A stretch of 64,000 nucleotides of DNA from positions 53,221-117,220 of the forward strand of contig CALAOT010000105.1 in assembly GCA_937889545.1 (NCBI GenBank), given 5' to 3'. Under the pieces are notes generated by a model. That model searched no databases and was not told the DNA's origin. It saw only the letters and a list, made by a program, of their open reading frames with translations. The number at the start of each line of letters is the position of its first letter. Positions within the stretch are counted from its first letter, which is position 1. This document shows positions 9,499 to 18,634 of this stretch, one piece after another. The translations under genes and the position numbers were made by a program. The DNA comes from an uncultured Opitutaceae bacterium (lineage in GTDB: Bacteria > Verrucomicrobiota > Verrucomicrobiia > Opitutales > Opitutaceae).

Positions 9499-9508
9499 TG
9501 GGGACGCC

Positions 9509-10579
9509 TCAGTCCGTCAGAACGACGACGTCCTCGGCCTGGACGCCCGCGAAAAACTCCTCGGAATCCGAGCGGTCGATGAACCGGGGATTAAGCTCCA
9601 GAATCTTCAGCGTGGTCCCGCCGGACACGAAGTCGTACTGGGCGTTCTCCCCGAGGTAGACCGACTTGCCGATGCGGCCCCGGATGGCGTTCCGACCCGG
9701 ACGGTCGCCGGATATCGTCCAGCACTCCGGCCTCACCGACACGGTCACCGAGGCGCCCGCGGCGGGCTGTGCGTCGGGATCGCCGAGGACTCCGTCGAAC
9801 TCCCCGATGGCCGTGGCCACCCTCGCCCTGCCCCCCGAGGCCGACAGGAGCTTGGCGCCGATGAAGTTGCTCTCGCCGATGAAATCCGCGACGGTCCTGC
9901 TCGCGGGCCGGCGGTAGACGTCCCGCGGCGAACCCACCTGCAGGATCCGCCCGCCATCGAGGATCGCCATGCGGTCCGAGACCGAGAGGGCCTCCTTCTG
10001 GTCGTGGGTCACGTAGACCGTCGTGAGCTGGAACTCCTTGCAGATCCGGCGGATCTCCATGCGCATCTCGAGCCGGAGCCTGGCGTCCAGGTTGGAAAGG
10101 GGCTCGTCGAGGAGCAGGCACCGGGGGCGGATGACAAGCGCCCGGGCCAGCGCCACCCGCTGCTGCTGGCCGCCGGAAAGCTGGTTCGGCCGCCTCTCGG
10201 CGTAGGCACCCATGTGGACGGATTCGAGCGCCTCGCCGACCTTGGTCCGGATCTCGGCGCGGGGCAGCTTCCGCTCCTCGAGCCCGAACGCCACGTTCTC
10301 GGCCACCGACATATGAGGCCAGAGCGCATAGCTCTGGAACATCATTCCCGTGTTGCGCTTGTGGGGAGCGAGCCGGGTCACGTCCTCGTCGCCGAAGAGG
10401 ACCCGCCCCTCCTCGGGCATGTAGAAGCCGGCCAGGCACCGCAGAAGCGTCGTCTTGCCGCACCCGCTCGGCCCAAGGAGGAAGAAGAGCTCCGCCGGCT
10501 TGACCTCGAGGTCCAGGCCACGAAGCGCGGTCACCGCCCCGAATCGCTTGGTCAATTTCTCGATTCGGATGGAGATCAT
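9509..10579 (-). CDS. ABC transporter ATP-binding protein (FbpC/PotA type)
   Basis: 356 aa. Walker A GPSGCGKTT near residue 38, Q-loop MMFQSYALWPHMSV, signature LSGGQQQR near 135, Walker B CLLLDEPLSNLD near 155 and the switch His in YVTHDQKEA. The C-terminal 120 residues form a TOBE-type regulatory domain (SVRPECWTI, RGRIGKSVYLGE). This is the PotA/FbpC/MalK import ATPase layout. The start MISIRIEKLTKRFGAVTALRG at 10579 matches the family; an upstream in-frame GTG/ATG run to 10732 would add about 50 non-homologous residues. Its partner binding protein follows directly; the membrane subunit must be encoded elsewhere. Confidence 0.93.
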   Translation of the reverse strand: MISIRIEKLTKRFGAVTALRGLDLEVKPAELFFLLGPSGCGKTTLLRCLAGFYMPEEGRVLFGDEDVTRLAPHKRNTGMMFQSYALWPHMSVAENVAFGLEERKLPRAEIRTKVGEALESVHMGAYAERRPNQLSGGQQQRVALARALVIRPRCLLLDEPLSNLDARLRLEMRMEIRRICKEFQLTTVYVTHDQKEALSVSDRMAILDGGRILQVGSPRDVYRRPASRTVADFIGESNFIGAKLLSASGGRARVATAIGEFDGVLGDPDAQPAAGASVTVSVRPECWTISGDRPGRNAIRGRIGKSVYLGENAQYDFVSGGTTLKILELNPRFIDRSDSEEFFAGVQAEDVVVLTD

Positions 10580-10715
10580 GGCGCGCGGCAGCAGGAGTTT
10601 CGACGCAAGGTGGCTTTCAGTCGAAGTCAAAGGAAAAGCAGGCGGGAGAATTTCGCGAGCCTTCCGTAACGGTTTGCATCCGGGCCCGCCGTTTGCCTGT
10701 CTGGGCGTCCCCCAC

Positions 10716-11294
10716 ATGCCGACCCGGAACAAGACCCCGAAAGTTCACCCCGATCTGGAGAGCGTGATGTTCACCGAGGCGCAGATCAAGAAGCGGGTCC
10801 GGGAGCTCGGGCACGAGCTCAGGTCCGTGTTCGGGCAGGGCGAGTTCACGATCGTTTCAATCATAAACGGCGCGGTCATGTTCACGGCCGACCTGATGCG
10901 CGAGATCGACAACCCCGTGCGCCTCGACTGCATCCGGATATCGAGCTACGGGGACAAGACGAAGTCGCTCGGCACCCCCCAGATCGTCTCCAGCCTCACG
11001 ATCGACATCGCCGGCCGCCATGTCCTCCTGATCGACGACATCCTGGACACGGGCAAGACGATCACGCTCGTCTCCGGGCTCATCACGAAGCTCAGGCCCG
11101 CCAGCCTGAGGACCTGCGTCTTTCTCGACAAGGAGGGGCGCCGCGAGGTGCCGTTCGTGGCGGACTTCGTCGGCTTCAAGATACCCGACAAGTTCGTGGT
11201 CGGTTACGGGCTCGATTTTGCGGAGCGCTACAGGAACCTTCCCTGCATCGGGGTCCTCAATCCCCAGCTGCAGAACGCGCCCGGGCCGGCTTGA
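10716..11294 (+). CDS. hpt: Hypoxanthine phosphoribosyltransferase
   Basis: Salvages hypoxanthine and guanine to IMP and GMP with PRPP. 192 aa, close to family length. The PRPP-binding loop HVLLIDDILDTGKT is near residue 105, the SSYGD loop near 75, and the C-terminal DKFVVGYGLDFAERYRNLP is the characteristic purine/Mg region of HPRT. The start at 10716 is preferred over open frame upstream because MPTRNKTPKVHPDLE is followed by the conserved domain. Its 3' end overlaps the 3' end of uvrB on the other strand by 38 bp. Confidence 0.95.
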   Translation: MPTRNKTPKVHPDLESVMFTEAQIKKRVRELGHELRSVFGQGEFTIVSIINGAVMFTADLMREIDNPVRLDCIRISSYGDKTKSLGTPQIVSSLTIDIAGRHVLLIDDILDTGKTITLVSGLITKLRPASLRTCVFLDKEGRREVPFVADFVGFKIPDKFVVGYGLDFAERYRNLPCIGVLNPQLQNAPGPA

Positions 11295-13287
11295 TCCGCC
11301 GGGCGGCCGCCCCGCCCAGCTTCCTGTACTTTCCGGACCTCAGCGAATCGATCTGGTCCCGGATGAGCGCCGCCTTCTCGAATTCAAGCCTGCCTGCGGC
11401 CTCCTGCATCTCCTCCTCGAGCTCAGCGATCACCGAGGCGACGTCCTCGGGACTCTCTGCGAGCGCGGCCTCGTCCCGCTTGCCCGAGCCGTCGTAGGTC
11501 TGGAGGCTCGCCTGCGCGCCCCGCTTCACGCTGCGGGGGACGATCCCGTGTTCCTCGTTGTACGCGATCTGCGTCACGCGGCGGCGGTTCGTTATCTCGA
11601 TCGTCCGCGCGATCGAGCCGGTAATCGTGTCGGCATAAAAGATGACCCTCCCCTTCTCGTGCCGTGCGGCGCGCCCCGCGGTCTGGATGAGGCTCGTCTC
11701 GCTCCGCAGGAACCCCTCCTTGTCGGCGTCCAGGATCGCGACGAGCGCGACCTCGGGCAGGTCCAGCCCCTCCCGCAGGAGGTTGATCCCGACCAGCGCG
11801 TCGAAATTCCCCAGCCGCAGGTTCCGCAGGATCTCGATCCGCTCGATGGTGTCGATGTCCGAATGCAAGTACTCGACGCGGATCCCCGCCTCGCGCAGGT
11901 ACACCGTCAGGTCCTCCGAGAGGCGCTTCGTGAGGGTCGTCACCAGCACGCGCTCGCCGGCCGCCGCCGCCGCCTTGATCTCGCCGATGAGGTCTTCGAC
12001 CTGCCCCCGGATGGGCCGGACCACGATCTCCGGGTCGAGGAGCCCGGTGGGCCGGATGAGCTGCTCGGCGACGACGGCCGACCTGCGGATCTCGAACTCG
12101 GAGGGGGTCGCAGAGACGTAGAGCGTCTGCCCGGTGATGCGCTCGAACTCCTCGATGCTCTGGGGCCGGTTGTCGAGGGCCGACGGCAGGCGGAATCCGA
12201 AATCGACGAGCGTTTGCTTCCTGGACCGGTCGCCGTTGTACATCCCGCCGATCTGGGGCACCGTGGCGTGGCTCTCGTCGATCATCACGATGAAGTCCTT
12301 GGGAAAGAAATCGATCAGACAGAAGGGCCGGTCGCCGGGCTTGCGGTTGCCGAAATGCAGCGAGTAGTTCTCGATCCCGTTGCAGAAGCCCATCTCCTGA
12401 AGCATCTCCAGGTCGTAGTTCGTCCTCACCTTGATCCGCTGCGCCTCCAGGTACCGGCCGCGGGCCTCGAACCACGCCACCCGTTCCTCGAGCTCGGTCC
12501 TGATCGATGCAACCGCCGGGGCGAGCGACCCGCGGCTCCTCACATATTGGTTCGCCGGGTATAGGTCGAACTTGTCGAGCTTGCGGATAACCTCGCCGGT
12601 CAGGGGCTCGAATTCGCTGATCGCCTCCACCAGGTCGCCGAAGAACTCGACGCGGAGCCCGTGCTCCATGTAGGCGGGCATCACGTCGACCACGTCGCCG
12701 CGCACGCGGAAGCGGCCCGGCTTGAGCTCGTAGTCGTTGCGCTCGTAGATGTTGTCCACGAGACGCTCCAGGAAGCCGTTGCGCCCCAGCTCGCTCCCCT
12801 TCCGGATTGAGATACGCAGCTCGGTGAAGTCCTCGGGCGAGCCAAGGCCGTAGATGCACGACACGCTGGCGACGACGACCACGTCGCGCCGGCTCACCAG
12901 GGAGCTTGTCGCCGATATCCGGAGCCGCTCGATGTCCTCGTTGATCGAGGAGTCCTTCTCGATGTAGGTGTCGCTGGACGGGATGTAGGCCTCGGGCTGG
13001 TAGTAGTCGTAATAGCTCACGAAATACTCGACGGCGCTCTCCGGGAAGAACCCCTTGAACTCCGAGAAGAGCTGGGCCGCCAGGGTCTTGTTGTGGCTGA
13101 TGATCAACACGGGCCGTTCGCACTGCGCGATGACGTTCGCCATGGTGAACGTCTTGCCCGAGCCGGTGACCCCGATCAGGGTCTGGTACCGGTTGCCGGC
13201 GGCGATGGACCCTACCAGCTTCTCGATCGCCTGGGGCTGGTCGCCCGTCGGTTTGTAGTCGGAACTCAGCTTAAATAGCATGGCCAA
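11257..13287 (-). CDS. uvrB: Excinuclease ABC subunit B
   Basis: DNA-damage-loading helicase of nucleotide excision repair. 676 aa, normal length. KPTGDQPQAI, Walker A GVTGSGKTFT near residue 40, beta-hairpin region YYDYYQPEAYIPSSDTYIEKD near 95, DESH box (MIDESHAT), TGLLDPEIVVRPIRGQ, ETSLIQTAGRAARH near 540 and a C-terminal UVR motif (VIAELEEEMQEAAGRLEFEKAALIRDQI). An alternative ATG two codons in (13281) is equally possible. The 5' end lies within 30 bp of the divergent dehydrogenase start, so its promoter must lie inside that gene. Confidence 0.97.
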   Translation of the reverse strand: MAMLFKLSSDYKPTGDQPQAIEKLVGSIAAGNRYQTLIGVTGSGKTFTMANVIAQCERPVLIISHNKTLAAQLFSEFKGFFPESAVEYFVSYYDYYQPEAYIPSSDTYIEKDSSINEDIERLRISATSSLVSRRDVVVVASVSCIYGLGSPEDFTELRISIRKGSELGRNGFLERLVDNIYERNDYELKPGRFRVRGDVVDVMPAYMEHGLRVEFFGDLVEAISEFEPLTGEVIRKLDKFDLYPANQYVRSRGSLAPAVASIRTELEERVAWFEARGRYLEAQRIKVRTNYDLEMLQEMGFCNGIENYSLHFGNRKPGDRPFCLIDFFPKDFIVMIDESHATVPQIGGMYNGDRSRKQTLVDFGFRLPSALDNRPQSIEEFERITGQTLYVSATPSEFEIRRSAVVAEQLIRPTGLLDPEIVVRPIRGQVEDLIGEIKAAAAAGERVLVTTLTKRLSEDLTVYLREAGIRVEYLHSDIDTIERIEILRNLRLGNFDALVGINLLREGLDLPEVALVAILDADKEGFLRSETSLIQTAGRAARHEKGRVIFYADTITGSIARTIEITNRRRVTQIAYNEEHGIVPRSVKRGAQASLQTYDGSGKRDEAALAESPEDVASVIAELEEEMQEAAGRLEFEKAALIRDQIDSLRSGKYRKLGGAAARRIKPARARSAAGD

Positions 13288-13315
13288 TACCGATCACATT
13301 GGGCAAGCTGCCCAC

Positions 13316-14590
13316 ATGTCAAAGGCTGTTGTATCGGGGCTCTACGACTCGGATGTCTTCCGCATGGCGTGCCGCCAGTTCGACCAGGCGGCCGATGCGA
13401 TCAACCTCGCCGAGGATATCCGGGACCGGACCAAGTATCCCCGCCGTTGCCTTGCCGTGGCCGTGCCCGTCAGGCGCTCCGACGGGAGCGTGACGGTGTT
13501 CGAGGGTTACCGCGTCCAGCACAGCCTTTCGACCGGGCCATCCAAGGGCGGAATCCGGTTCCACGAGAGCGTCACCCTGGGGGAGGTCGCCGCCCTTGCC
13601 ATGTGGATGAGCTGGAAATGCTCCCTTGTGGGCCTCCCGTTCGGGGGCGCGAAGGGCGGAGTGATCGTCAATCCCCGCGACCTGTCCCTGTCCGAGCTCG
13701 AGCATCTCTCCCGGCGCTACATGCAGGAATTGATCGGCTTTGTCGGGCCCGAGGTCGACATCCCGGCGCCGGACGTCGGAACGAACGAGCAGATCATGGC
13801 GTGGATGATGGACACGTACTCGAACCATGTGGGCCACGTCTCGCCGGCCGTCGTGACCGGGAAGCCGCTCTCCCTGGGCGGGTCGGAGGGCCGGAGGGAG
13901 GCCACGGGGGTGGGTGTCGCCTACCTCGTGGGGAAGTACCTCGCCGACATGAAGGTCCCGGTCGGGGGCGCGACGGTCGCAATCCAGGGATTCGGCAACG
14001 TGGGCGGCGAGACCGCTATCGCCCTGTCGTTGATGGGGGCCAGGATCATCGCGGTCTCGGACTATACCGGCGGGATCTACAATCCGGCGGGGATCGACAT
14101 CAAGAAGGCGCTCGCGTACATCCGGTATGCGGGCGTCCTCAAGGACTTCGACGGAGGCGAGCCCATCGGAAACGAGCAGCTTCTCGAGCTTGAATGCACG
14201 GTCCTCGTCCCCGCCGCGCTCGAGAGGGTCATCACGAAGGACAACGCCCCAAGGCTCAAGTGCCGGGTGCTCGCCGAGGGCGCCAACGGGCCAACGACCA
14301 ACGAGGCCGACCGGATCATCGAGGCGCGCGGCGACATCGAGCTCATTCCGGACGTCCTGTGCAATTCCGGCGGCGTCATCGTGTCCTACTTCGAGTGGCT
14401 GCAGAACCTCCAGAGCTTCTACTGGGGCCGCGACGAGGTGATCTCGAAACTCCACGCAATCCTGGACAAGGCGAAGGATTCGGTCGAGTACCAGAAGCGG
14501 AAGTTCTCGTTTGGCCGCCGCCTTGCCGCGCTCACCCTTGGGATCGGACGCGTCGCCGAGGCGAAGCAGAAGCGGGGCCTGTTCCCGTAG
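13316..14590 (+). CDS. Glu/Leu/Phe/Val dehydrogenase (glutamate dehydrogenase)
   Basis: 424 aa NAD(P)-dependent oxidative deaminase. The dimerisation domain carries the catalytic Lys in PFGGAKGGV near residue 108 and the substrate segments RVQHSLSTGPSKGGIRFH and VDIPAPDVGTN. The Rossmann domain has VAIQGFGNVGGETA near 220, and the C-terminus has EGANGPTTNEAD and VLCNSGGVIVSYFEW. These fit the hexameric GDH family, most likely glutamate. The start MSKAVVSGLYDSDVFRM matches the usual family N-terminus; an in-frame ATG at 13280 would overlap the uvrB start. Confidence 0.9.
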   Translation: MSKAVVSGLYDSDVFRMACRQFDQAADAINLAEDIRDRTKYPRRCLAVAVPVRRSDGSVTVFEGYRVQHSLSTGPSKGGIRFHESVTLGEVAALAMWMSWKCSLVGLPFGGAKGGVIVNPRDLSLSELEHLSRRYMQELIGFVGPEVDIPAPDVGTNEQIMAWMMDTYSNHVGHVSPAVVTGKPLSLGGSEGRREATGVGVAYLVGKYLADMKVPVGGATVAIQGFGNVGGETAIALSLMGARIIAVSDYTGGIYNPAGIDIKKALAYIRYAGVLKDFDGGEPIGNEQLLELECTVLVPAALERVITKDNAPRLKCRVLAEGANGPTTNEADRIIEARGDIELIPDVLCNSGGVIVSYFEWLQNLQSFYWGRDEVISKLHAILDKAKDSVEYQKRKFSFGRRLAALTLGIGRVAEAKQKRGLFP

Positions 14591-14623
14591 CGCCCCGCCG
14601 CCCGCGGCCCCTCCGGAGCCGCT

Positions 14624-15256
14624 TCAGACGAGCGCCGGTAGCGAGGCCAGCGACGTGACAAATGCGGCGGACTCGCCCTTCAGCCGCTCGCGGGTCACGA
14701 AGCCGCCGAATCCCACGAAGAGATCGACCGCCGGACGGGTCTCCAGGTCGCTCACGCCGTCGCCGACCATCACGACCTTCTCGGGGCGGAGCTCGGCGCG
14801 GAGCCTGGCGATGACCTCTCTCTTCCCGCCGGAGCGGGTGGTCGGATAGGCCCGGTCGTAGTCGCTGTAGCTACCGTCGCGCCCAAAAAGAAGGTCTACC
14901 GCCTCCACCCTCTCCACGCCAAGGAAGTCGGCCAACGGCCGGATCGCCTGCCGGAAGCCGCCGCTGATGATGACCGGTGTCCAGCCCTTTCCGGCCAGCC
15001 TGCCGATCGTCTCCCGGGCCGTCGGCTCGACGGCCTCAACGTAGCGCCTGCCTATGAGCTCTACGTCGCCGCGCCCCGGCCGGATGGATTCCAGGCGGCG
15101 CGCGAAGACCTCCTCGATCGGGATGCTCCCGTTCATGGCGCCGTGCGTGAGCGCCTCGACGTGCGCGAAGACTTCCGCCCCGCGAAGTCGGGCGAGCTCG
15201 TCGATCCCCTCGATCGAGCTCAGCGTGCTGTCGCAGTCAAAGCAGATCAGCTTCAA
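14624..15256 (-). CDS. serB: Phosphoserine phosphatase (HAD superfamily)
   Basis: Last step of serine synthesis. 210 aa. HAD motif I is FDCDSTLS at the N-terminus (nucleophile Asp7), motif II VIISGGFRQAI near residue 96, and motif III/IV VVMVGDGVSDLETRPAVDLFVGFGG near 160. The small cap with EALTHGAMNGSIPIEEVFARRL is the SerB signature, a shorter version without the N-terminal ACT domain. Encoded 12 bp downstream of rpmE on the same strand. Confidence 0.9.
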   Translation of the reverse strand: MKLICFDCDSTLSSIEGIDELARLRGAEVFAHVEALTHGAMNGSIPIEEVFARRLESIRPGRGDVELIGRRYVEAVEPTARETIGRLAGKGWTPVIISGGFRQAIRPLADFLGVERVEAVDLLFGRDGSYSDYDRAYPTTRSGGKREVIARLRAELRPEKVVMVGDGVSDLETRPAVDLFVGFGGFVTRERLKGESAAFVTSLASLPALV

Positions 15257-15268
15257 AATAGCCTGGGG

Positions 15269-15520
15269 CTACTTCTTCGTGCTGCGCTTGAACTTGGACG
15301 TGAATTTCTCGACGCGACCCGCGGTGTCGACGAGGCGCTTCTCCCCCGTGTAGGCGGGATGCGAGTCCATCGTGACGTCGCGCAGGACGATGAAATACTC
15401 CTGGCCGTCGATCATTTCCTTGCGGGCCGACTTCATCGTCGAGCGCGTGAGGAAGCGTTTGCCGGTGGCAACATCAAGGAAGCAGACCGGGTTGAGCGTG
15501 GGATGACCCTCGGGTTTCAC
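15269..15520 (-). CDS. rpmE2: 50S ribosomal protein L31 type B
   Basis: 83 aa: MKPEGHPTLNPVCFLDVATGK...MDSHPAYTGEKRLVDTAGRVEKF. The HPxYTG...DTAGRVEKF ending is diagnostic of L31. It lacks the CxxC zinc motif and carries the longer type B N-terminus. It follows rpmJ on the same strand with a 19-bp gap. Confidence 0.95.
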   Translation of the reverse strand: MKPEGHPTLNPVCFLDVATGKRFLTRSTMKSARKEMIDGQEYFIVLRDVTMDSHPAYTGEKRLVDTAGRVEKFTSKFKRSTKK

Positions 15521-15539
15521 GTGGAAGGTGGGTTAAGGT

Positions 15540-15665
15540 TCAGCCCTGGCGCGCTTTGTAGCGCGGGTCGGTCTTGTTGATGACGTAGACCTTGCCCCGC
15601 CGCCGGACAACCTGGCAGTCCGGATGACGCTTCTTGGCCGACTTGATCGAGGAAACGACTTTCAT
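15540..15665 (-). CDS. rpmJ: 50S ribosomal protein L36, zinc-free form
   Basis: 41-aa basic protein translating as [20 protein letters not shown] followed by [21 protein letters not shown]. This matches the second-copy (type B, YkgO-like) L36 in which the C-C-C-H zinc site is mostly lost; only one Cys remains. Too short for most ORF filters but clear by homology. Together with rpmE2 and the Cys-less rpmF it shows that all three small ribosomal proteins in the window are zinc-independent forms. Confidence 0.93.
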   Translation of the reverse strand: MKVVSSIKSAKKRHPDCQVVRRRGKVYVINKTDPRYKARQG

Positions 15666-15706
15666 AAAAGGCACCAAAGCAGAGAGCGGACACCCACCCT
15701 GTCAAC

Positions 15707-16261
15707 TCAGTTTTTCCCGGGCTCATCGGGCTCGTCGGCAAGCAGCCGCCATTGGTCGCCCTCCTCGCTGAGCAGGGTGCGCCATAGTTCCTCCTGCATC
15801 GGGCGCTCGAAAAGGTCGGCCGGCGGGCTCGCCACGATCCACGTCCCGCTCCGGAGCTCCTTCTCAAGCTGGCCAGCCGACCATCCGGAGTACCCGAGAT
15901 AGGCGCGGATCCGGGTCGACCCGTCCGAAAGCATCTGGATCGCCTTGTCGGGATCGATTCCAAAGTGCAGCTGGAACGCGTCGCCGCTCGAATGCCACGC
16001 GGCGAGGATCAGCTGGTCGGTCTGCACGGGGCCCCCTGTGAAGATCGGGGTCTCCGAAAGCGGCCCAAGCGCGAAGTCCCCCTTGAGCTCGCCCAGGCGC
16101 TTGCCGAGCGGCCGATTGAGCACGACGCCCATTGCGCCCTCGGCGCCGTGGGTCGACATCAGCACCGCGGTCTTCCGGAAATTGGGGTCGCGCAGCACCG
16201 GATGCGCCAGCAGGATCGATCCCGCGAGCGATTCCCTTGTCTTTTTGATGCTTTCTCTCAT
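15707..16261 (-). CDS. YqgE/AlgH family protein (UPF0301)
   Basis: 184 aa. SLAGSILLAHPVLRDPNFRKTAVLM, GAMGVVLNRPLGKRL near residue 44, IFTGGPVQTDQL near 75 and the RAYLGYSGWSAGQLEKEL block near 118 with WIVASPPADLF are the conserved segments of UPF0301. The molecular function of the family is not established; AlgH affects alginate regulation in Pseudomonas. I chose MRESIKKTRESLAG as the start; the longer open frame upstream is antisense-like sequence overlapping the deaminase gene. It lies 17 bp downstream of the deaminase gene. Confidence 0.92.
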   Translation of the reverse strand: MRESIKKTRESLAGSILLAHPVLRDPNFRKTAVLMSTHGAEGAMGVVLNRPLGKRLGELKGDFALGPLSETPIFTGGPVQTDQLILAAWHSSGDAFQLHFGIDPDKAIQMLSDGSTRIRAYLGYSGWSAGQLEKELRSGTWIVASPPADLFERPMQEELWRTLLSEEGDQWRLLADEPDEPGKN

Positions 16262-16278
16262 TCGGCAGGCGGTGAATT

Positions 16279-16755
16279 TCAGAGCTTCGCGACCACGACC
16301 CCGGCGTCCGCCATCAGGCGTTCCAGCAGGGGGTCGTTGTGGTAGTTGTTCCGGAACCGTATTTCCGCGATTCCCGCGGCCGCGAGCATCTTGGCGCAAT
16401 TCACGCAGGGGTAATGCGTGACATAGGCGATGCATCCTTCGACCGAGCTGCCGCGCCTCGCAGCATCGGCGACGGCATTCTGCTCGGCGTGAACCGTCGC
16501 CTGCTCGTGGCCGCCGCGGATATGCGAGACATGGGGCGCCCCGGGGAGGAACCCGTTGTAGCCCGCAGCCACGAGACGGTTCCTCCGGTCGCCCCCGGCC
16601 ACGATCACGCAACCGACGTGAAGGCGCTCGCAGTTGGAGCGCGTCGCGATCAGGACGGCGGTCGCCATGAAGTACTCGTCCCACGAGGGGCGGCGGGAAA
16701 ATTTTCTCGCGGCCTTGGCGATCAGGTCGACGGGGTTGTGCTTGTCGGCGCTCAT
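16279..16755 (-). CDS. dCMP/cytidine deaminase family protein
   Basis: 158 aa zinc deaminase. The HAE motif is in VHAEQNAVADAAR near residue 89 (His zinc ligand, Glu acid/base) and the PCVNCAKML motif near 116 gives the two Cys ligands. PSWDEYFMATA at the N-terminus and the internal VGCVIV...NRLVAAGYNG are typical of ComEB/dCMP deaminase, which supplies dUMP for thymidylate. Substrate is inferred from the family. Followed 17 bp later by the YqgE gene on the same strand. Confidence 0.9.
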   Translation of the reverse strand: MSADKHNPVDLIAKAARKFSRRPSWDEYFMATAVLIATRSNCERLHVGCVIVAGGDRRNRLVAAGYNGFLPGAPHVSHIRGGHEQATVHAEQNAVADAARRGSSVEGCIAYVTHYPCVNCAKMLAAAGIAEIRFRNNYHNDPLLERLMADAGVVVAKL

Positions 16756-16932
16756 CTGTTGCTGTGCGTACTCTGGACACGCGCGCGCGCCCGGGCAATC
16801 TTCGACTCCATGTTACGATCCCGCCCACCCGAGCCGCCGGATTCGCCCCCGCCCGGCCGTCTCGGCGATTTTTGGCTCGTGAGTTTCGGCGCAGGCTTTA
16901 GCGCACATAGCTGCCGCACCGGCACCTAGCCC

Positions 16933-17685
16933 ATGGCCAACCTCGCCAAACTCGTCGCCTACTGTGACAAGCGCACCCGCGGCGCGAAGTTCAAGGACGC
17001 GCCCGGCTCGTTCAACGGCCTGCAGTTCGCCAACGACGGCCGCGTAACCCGGATCGGCGCCGCCGTGGACGCGGGCCTCGCCCCTTTCCGTAGCGCCGTC
17101 GCGGCCGGGGTGGACTTTCTCATCGTCCACCACGGCATGTACTGGGACATGCCCCGGCCGCTCACCGGCGCGGCCCATGCGCGGGTCGAGGCCCTCGTGG
17201 CGGGTAACTGCGCGCTCTATTCGAGCCACCTGCCGCTAGATGCGCATCCGAAGATCGGAAACAACGCGCTGCTCGCCCGCCAGCTCGGCCTGAAGGCGCG
17301 CCGGGGCTTCCTCGCTAATGAAGGCGGCGACATCGGCTGCATCGCGCCGAGCAGCCTCACGCGCGCGGCGCTGCGCAGGAGGCTCGAGTCGCTCTACCCG
17401 CGGGTCGTCCCCATCGAGTTCGGGTCCGGCAGGCCCGCGGAAGTCGCGTTCTGCAGCGGGAGCGGCAACGGCGCGATGGCGGCGCTCCTGGCGGCAGGCG
17501 CCGACACGCTGGTCACCGGGGAGCTTCGCGAGGAATGGTTCAACGTGGCGCAGGAGCATGGGCTAAACCTCTACCTGTGCGGGCACTACGCGACGGAGGT
17601 TCACGGCGTCAGGGCCCTCGCGGCGGAGCTTTCGGCAAAGTTTGGGTTGCCGTGGGAGTTCATTGCGACCGAAAATCCCCTTTAG
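16933..17685 (+). CDS. NIF3-like dinuclear metal-centre protein
   Basis: 250 aa. FNGLQFAN near residue 29, [12 protein letters not shown] near 61 (the HH metal ligands), [21 protein letters not shown] near 95-115 and the C-terminal [16 protein letters not shown] block are the metal-binding segments of the NIF3/YbgI family (GTP cyclohydrolase I type 2 homologues). Biochemical role unresolved. Its stop is 7 bp before aroQ, so it is probably co-transcribed with aroQ and the NusG-like gene. Confidence 0.92.
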   Translation: MANLAKLVAYCDKRTRGAKFKDAPGSFNGLQFANDGRVTRIGAAVDAGLAPFRSAVAAGVDFLIVHHGMYWDMPRPLTGAAHARVEALVAGNCALYSSHLPLDAHPKIGNNALLARQLGLKARRGFLANEGGDIGCIAPSSLTRAALRRRLESLYPRVVPIEFGSGRPAEVAFCSGSGNGAMAALLAAGADTLVTGELREEWFNVAQEHGLNLYLCGHYATEVHGVRALAAELSAKFGLPWEFIATENPL

Positions 17686-17692
17686 AAGACAT

Positions 17693-18121
17693 ATGAAGAA
17701 GATCGCGGTACTTAACGGGCCCAACCTCGACCGCCTCGGCAAGCGCGAGCCCGAGATCTACGGGAGCGCGACCCTGGGAGACCTGGAGAAGGCTCTCCTC
17801 TCGGAATTCGGCGCGAAGGCCTCGCTTGAGTTCTTCCAATCCAACCACGAGGGCGAGCTGATCGACCGTATCGCGAGGCTGGCCGACGCGAAGTTCGACG
17901 GGATTGTCATCAACGGCGGAGCGCTCACGCACACGAGCGTCGCGCTGCGCGATGCGCTGCTGGGCGCCCGCGTGCCCGCCGTCGAGGTGCACATCTCGAA
18001 CATATACAAGCGGGAGGAATTCAGGCACACCTCGCTCACGGCGCCCGCGTGCACGGCCGTGATCACCGGCCTCGGGCTCGAGGGCTACCACGCCGCCATC
18101 CGCTTCCTATTGCAGGCGTGA
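17693..18121 (+). CDS. aroQ: 3-dehydroquinate dehydratase type II
   Basis: Third step of the shikimate pathway. 142 aa. [18 protein letters not shown] (active-site loop, Tyr near residue 23), [14 protein letters not shown] near 50, [18 protein letters not shown] near 73, [18 protein letters not shown] (catalytic His and Arg) and [12 protein letters not shown]. These are standard AroQ. The start at 17693 follows aaga spacing after the NIF3 stop. The stop overlaps the next gene's GTG start in a GTGA arrangement, implying translational coupling. Confidence 0.96.
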   Translation: MKKIAVLNGPNLDRLGKREPEIYGSATLGDLEKALLSEFGAKASLEFFQSNHEGELIDRIARLADAKFDGIVINGGALTHTSVALRDALLGARVPAVEVHISNIYKREEFRHTSLTAPACTAVITGLGLEGYHAAIRFLLQA

Positions 18122-18621
18122 GCACCGCGACCGCCGGCGGGGCCTGGTACGCATGCCACACGAGGCCGCGGTGCGAGAAGAAGTTCGCGGCGCTGATGGC
18201 CGCCGAGGCTTTCGAGCATTACCTGCCGTTGGTGTCGAGCATCCGGCGCTACCCGCACCAGACAAAGCGGTTCACCAAGCCGCTGTTCCCGGGCTACGTC
18301 TTCGCCCGTGTTCCCGAATCCGGCAAGTCCCGCATCTACCAGCAGGAGCTGCTCGCCCGCGCGATTCCGGTCGATGACGAGGCGCGGTTTCTCGGCCAGC
18401 TCGAGGATGTCCGCAAGATCGTCGCCTCCGGGGTCGAACTCTCCGTGATTCCCCTGCTCACCCGCGGACGGCGCGTCCGCGTCGTGGGCGGGCCCCTCCA
18501 CGGGCTCGAAGGACAGGTGGACGACTCCACGAACCCGCTCGGGATTGTCATCTCGGTCGATGTGCTGCGCCAAGGGCTTCTGCTCAAGGTGCCCGCGGAG
18601 AGCCTCCAGGCTCTCCCCTGA
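18118..18621 (+). CDS. NusG-like transcription antitermination factor (NusG paralogue)
   Basis: 167 aa. Starts with GTG overlapping the aroQ stop. The N-terminal NGN domain opens [18 protein letters not shown] and continues [27 protein letters not shown], the RfaH/UpxY/LoaP-like pattern. A short KOW-type segment [20 protein letters not shown] lies near residue 118. It lacks the SecE/L11 neighbours expected of housekeeping nusG, so it is a specialised paralogue that binds RNA polymerase. Targets may be distant polysaccharide operons; none follows it here. Confidence 0.85.
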   Translation: MSTATAGGAWYACHTRPRCEKKFAALMAAEAFEHYLPLVSSIRRYPHQTKRFTKPLFPGYVFARVPESGKSRIYQQELLARAIPVDDEARFLGQLEDVRKIVASGVELSVIPLLTRGRRVRVVGGPLHGLEGQVDDSTNPLGIVISVDVLRQGLLLKVPAESLQALP

Positions 18622-18634
18622 CGGCCGGGATCCG

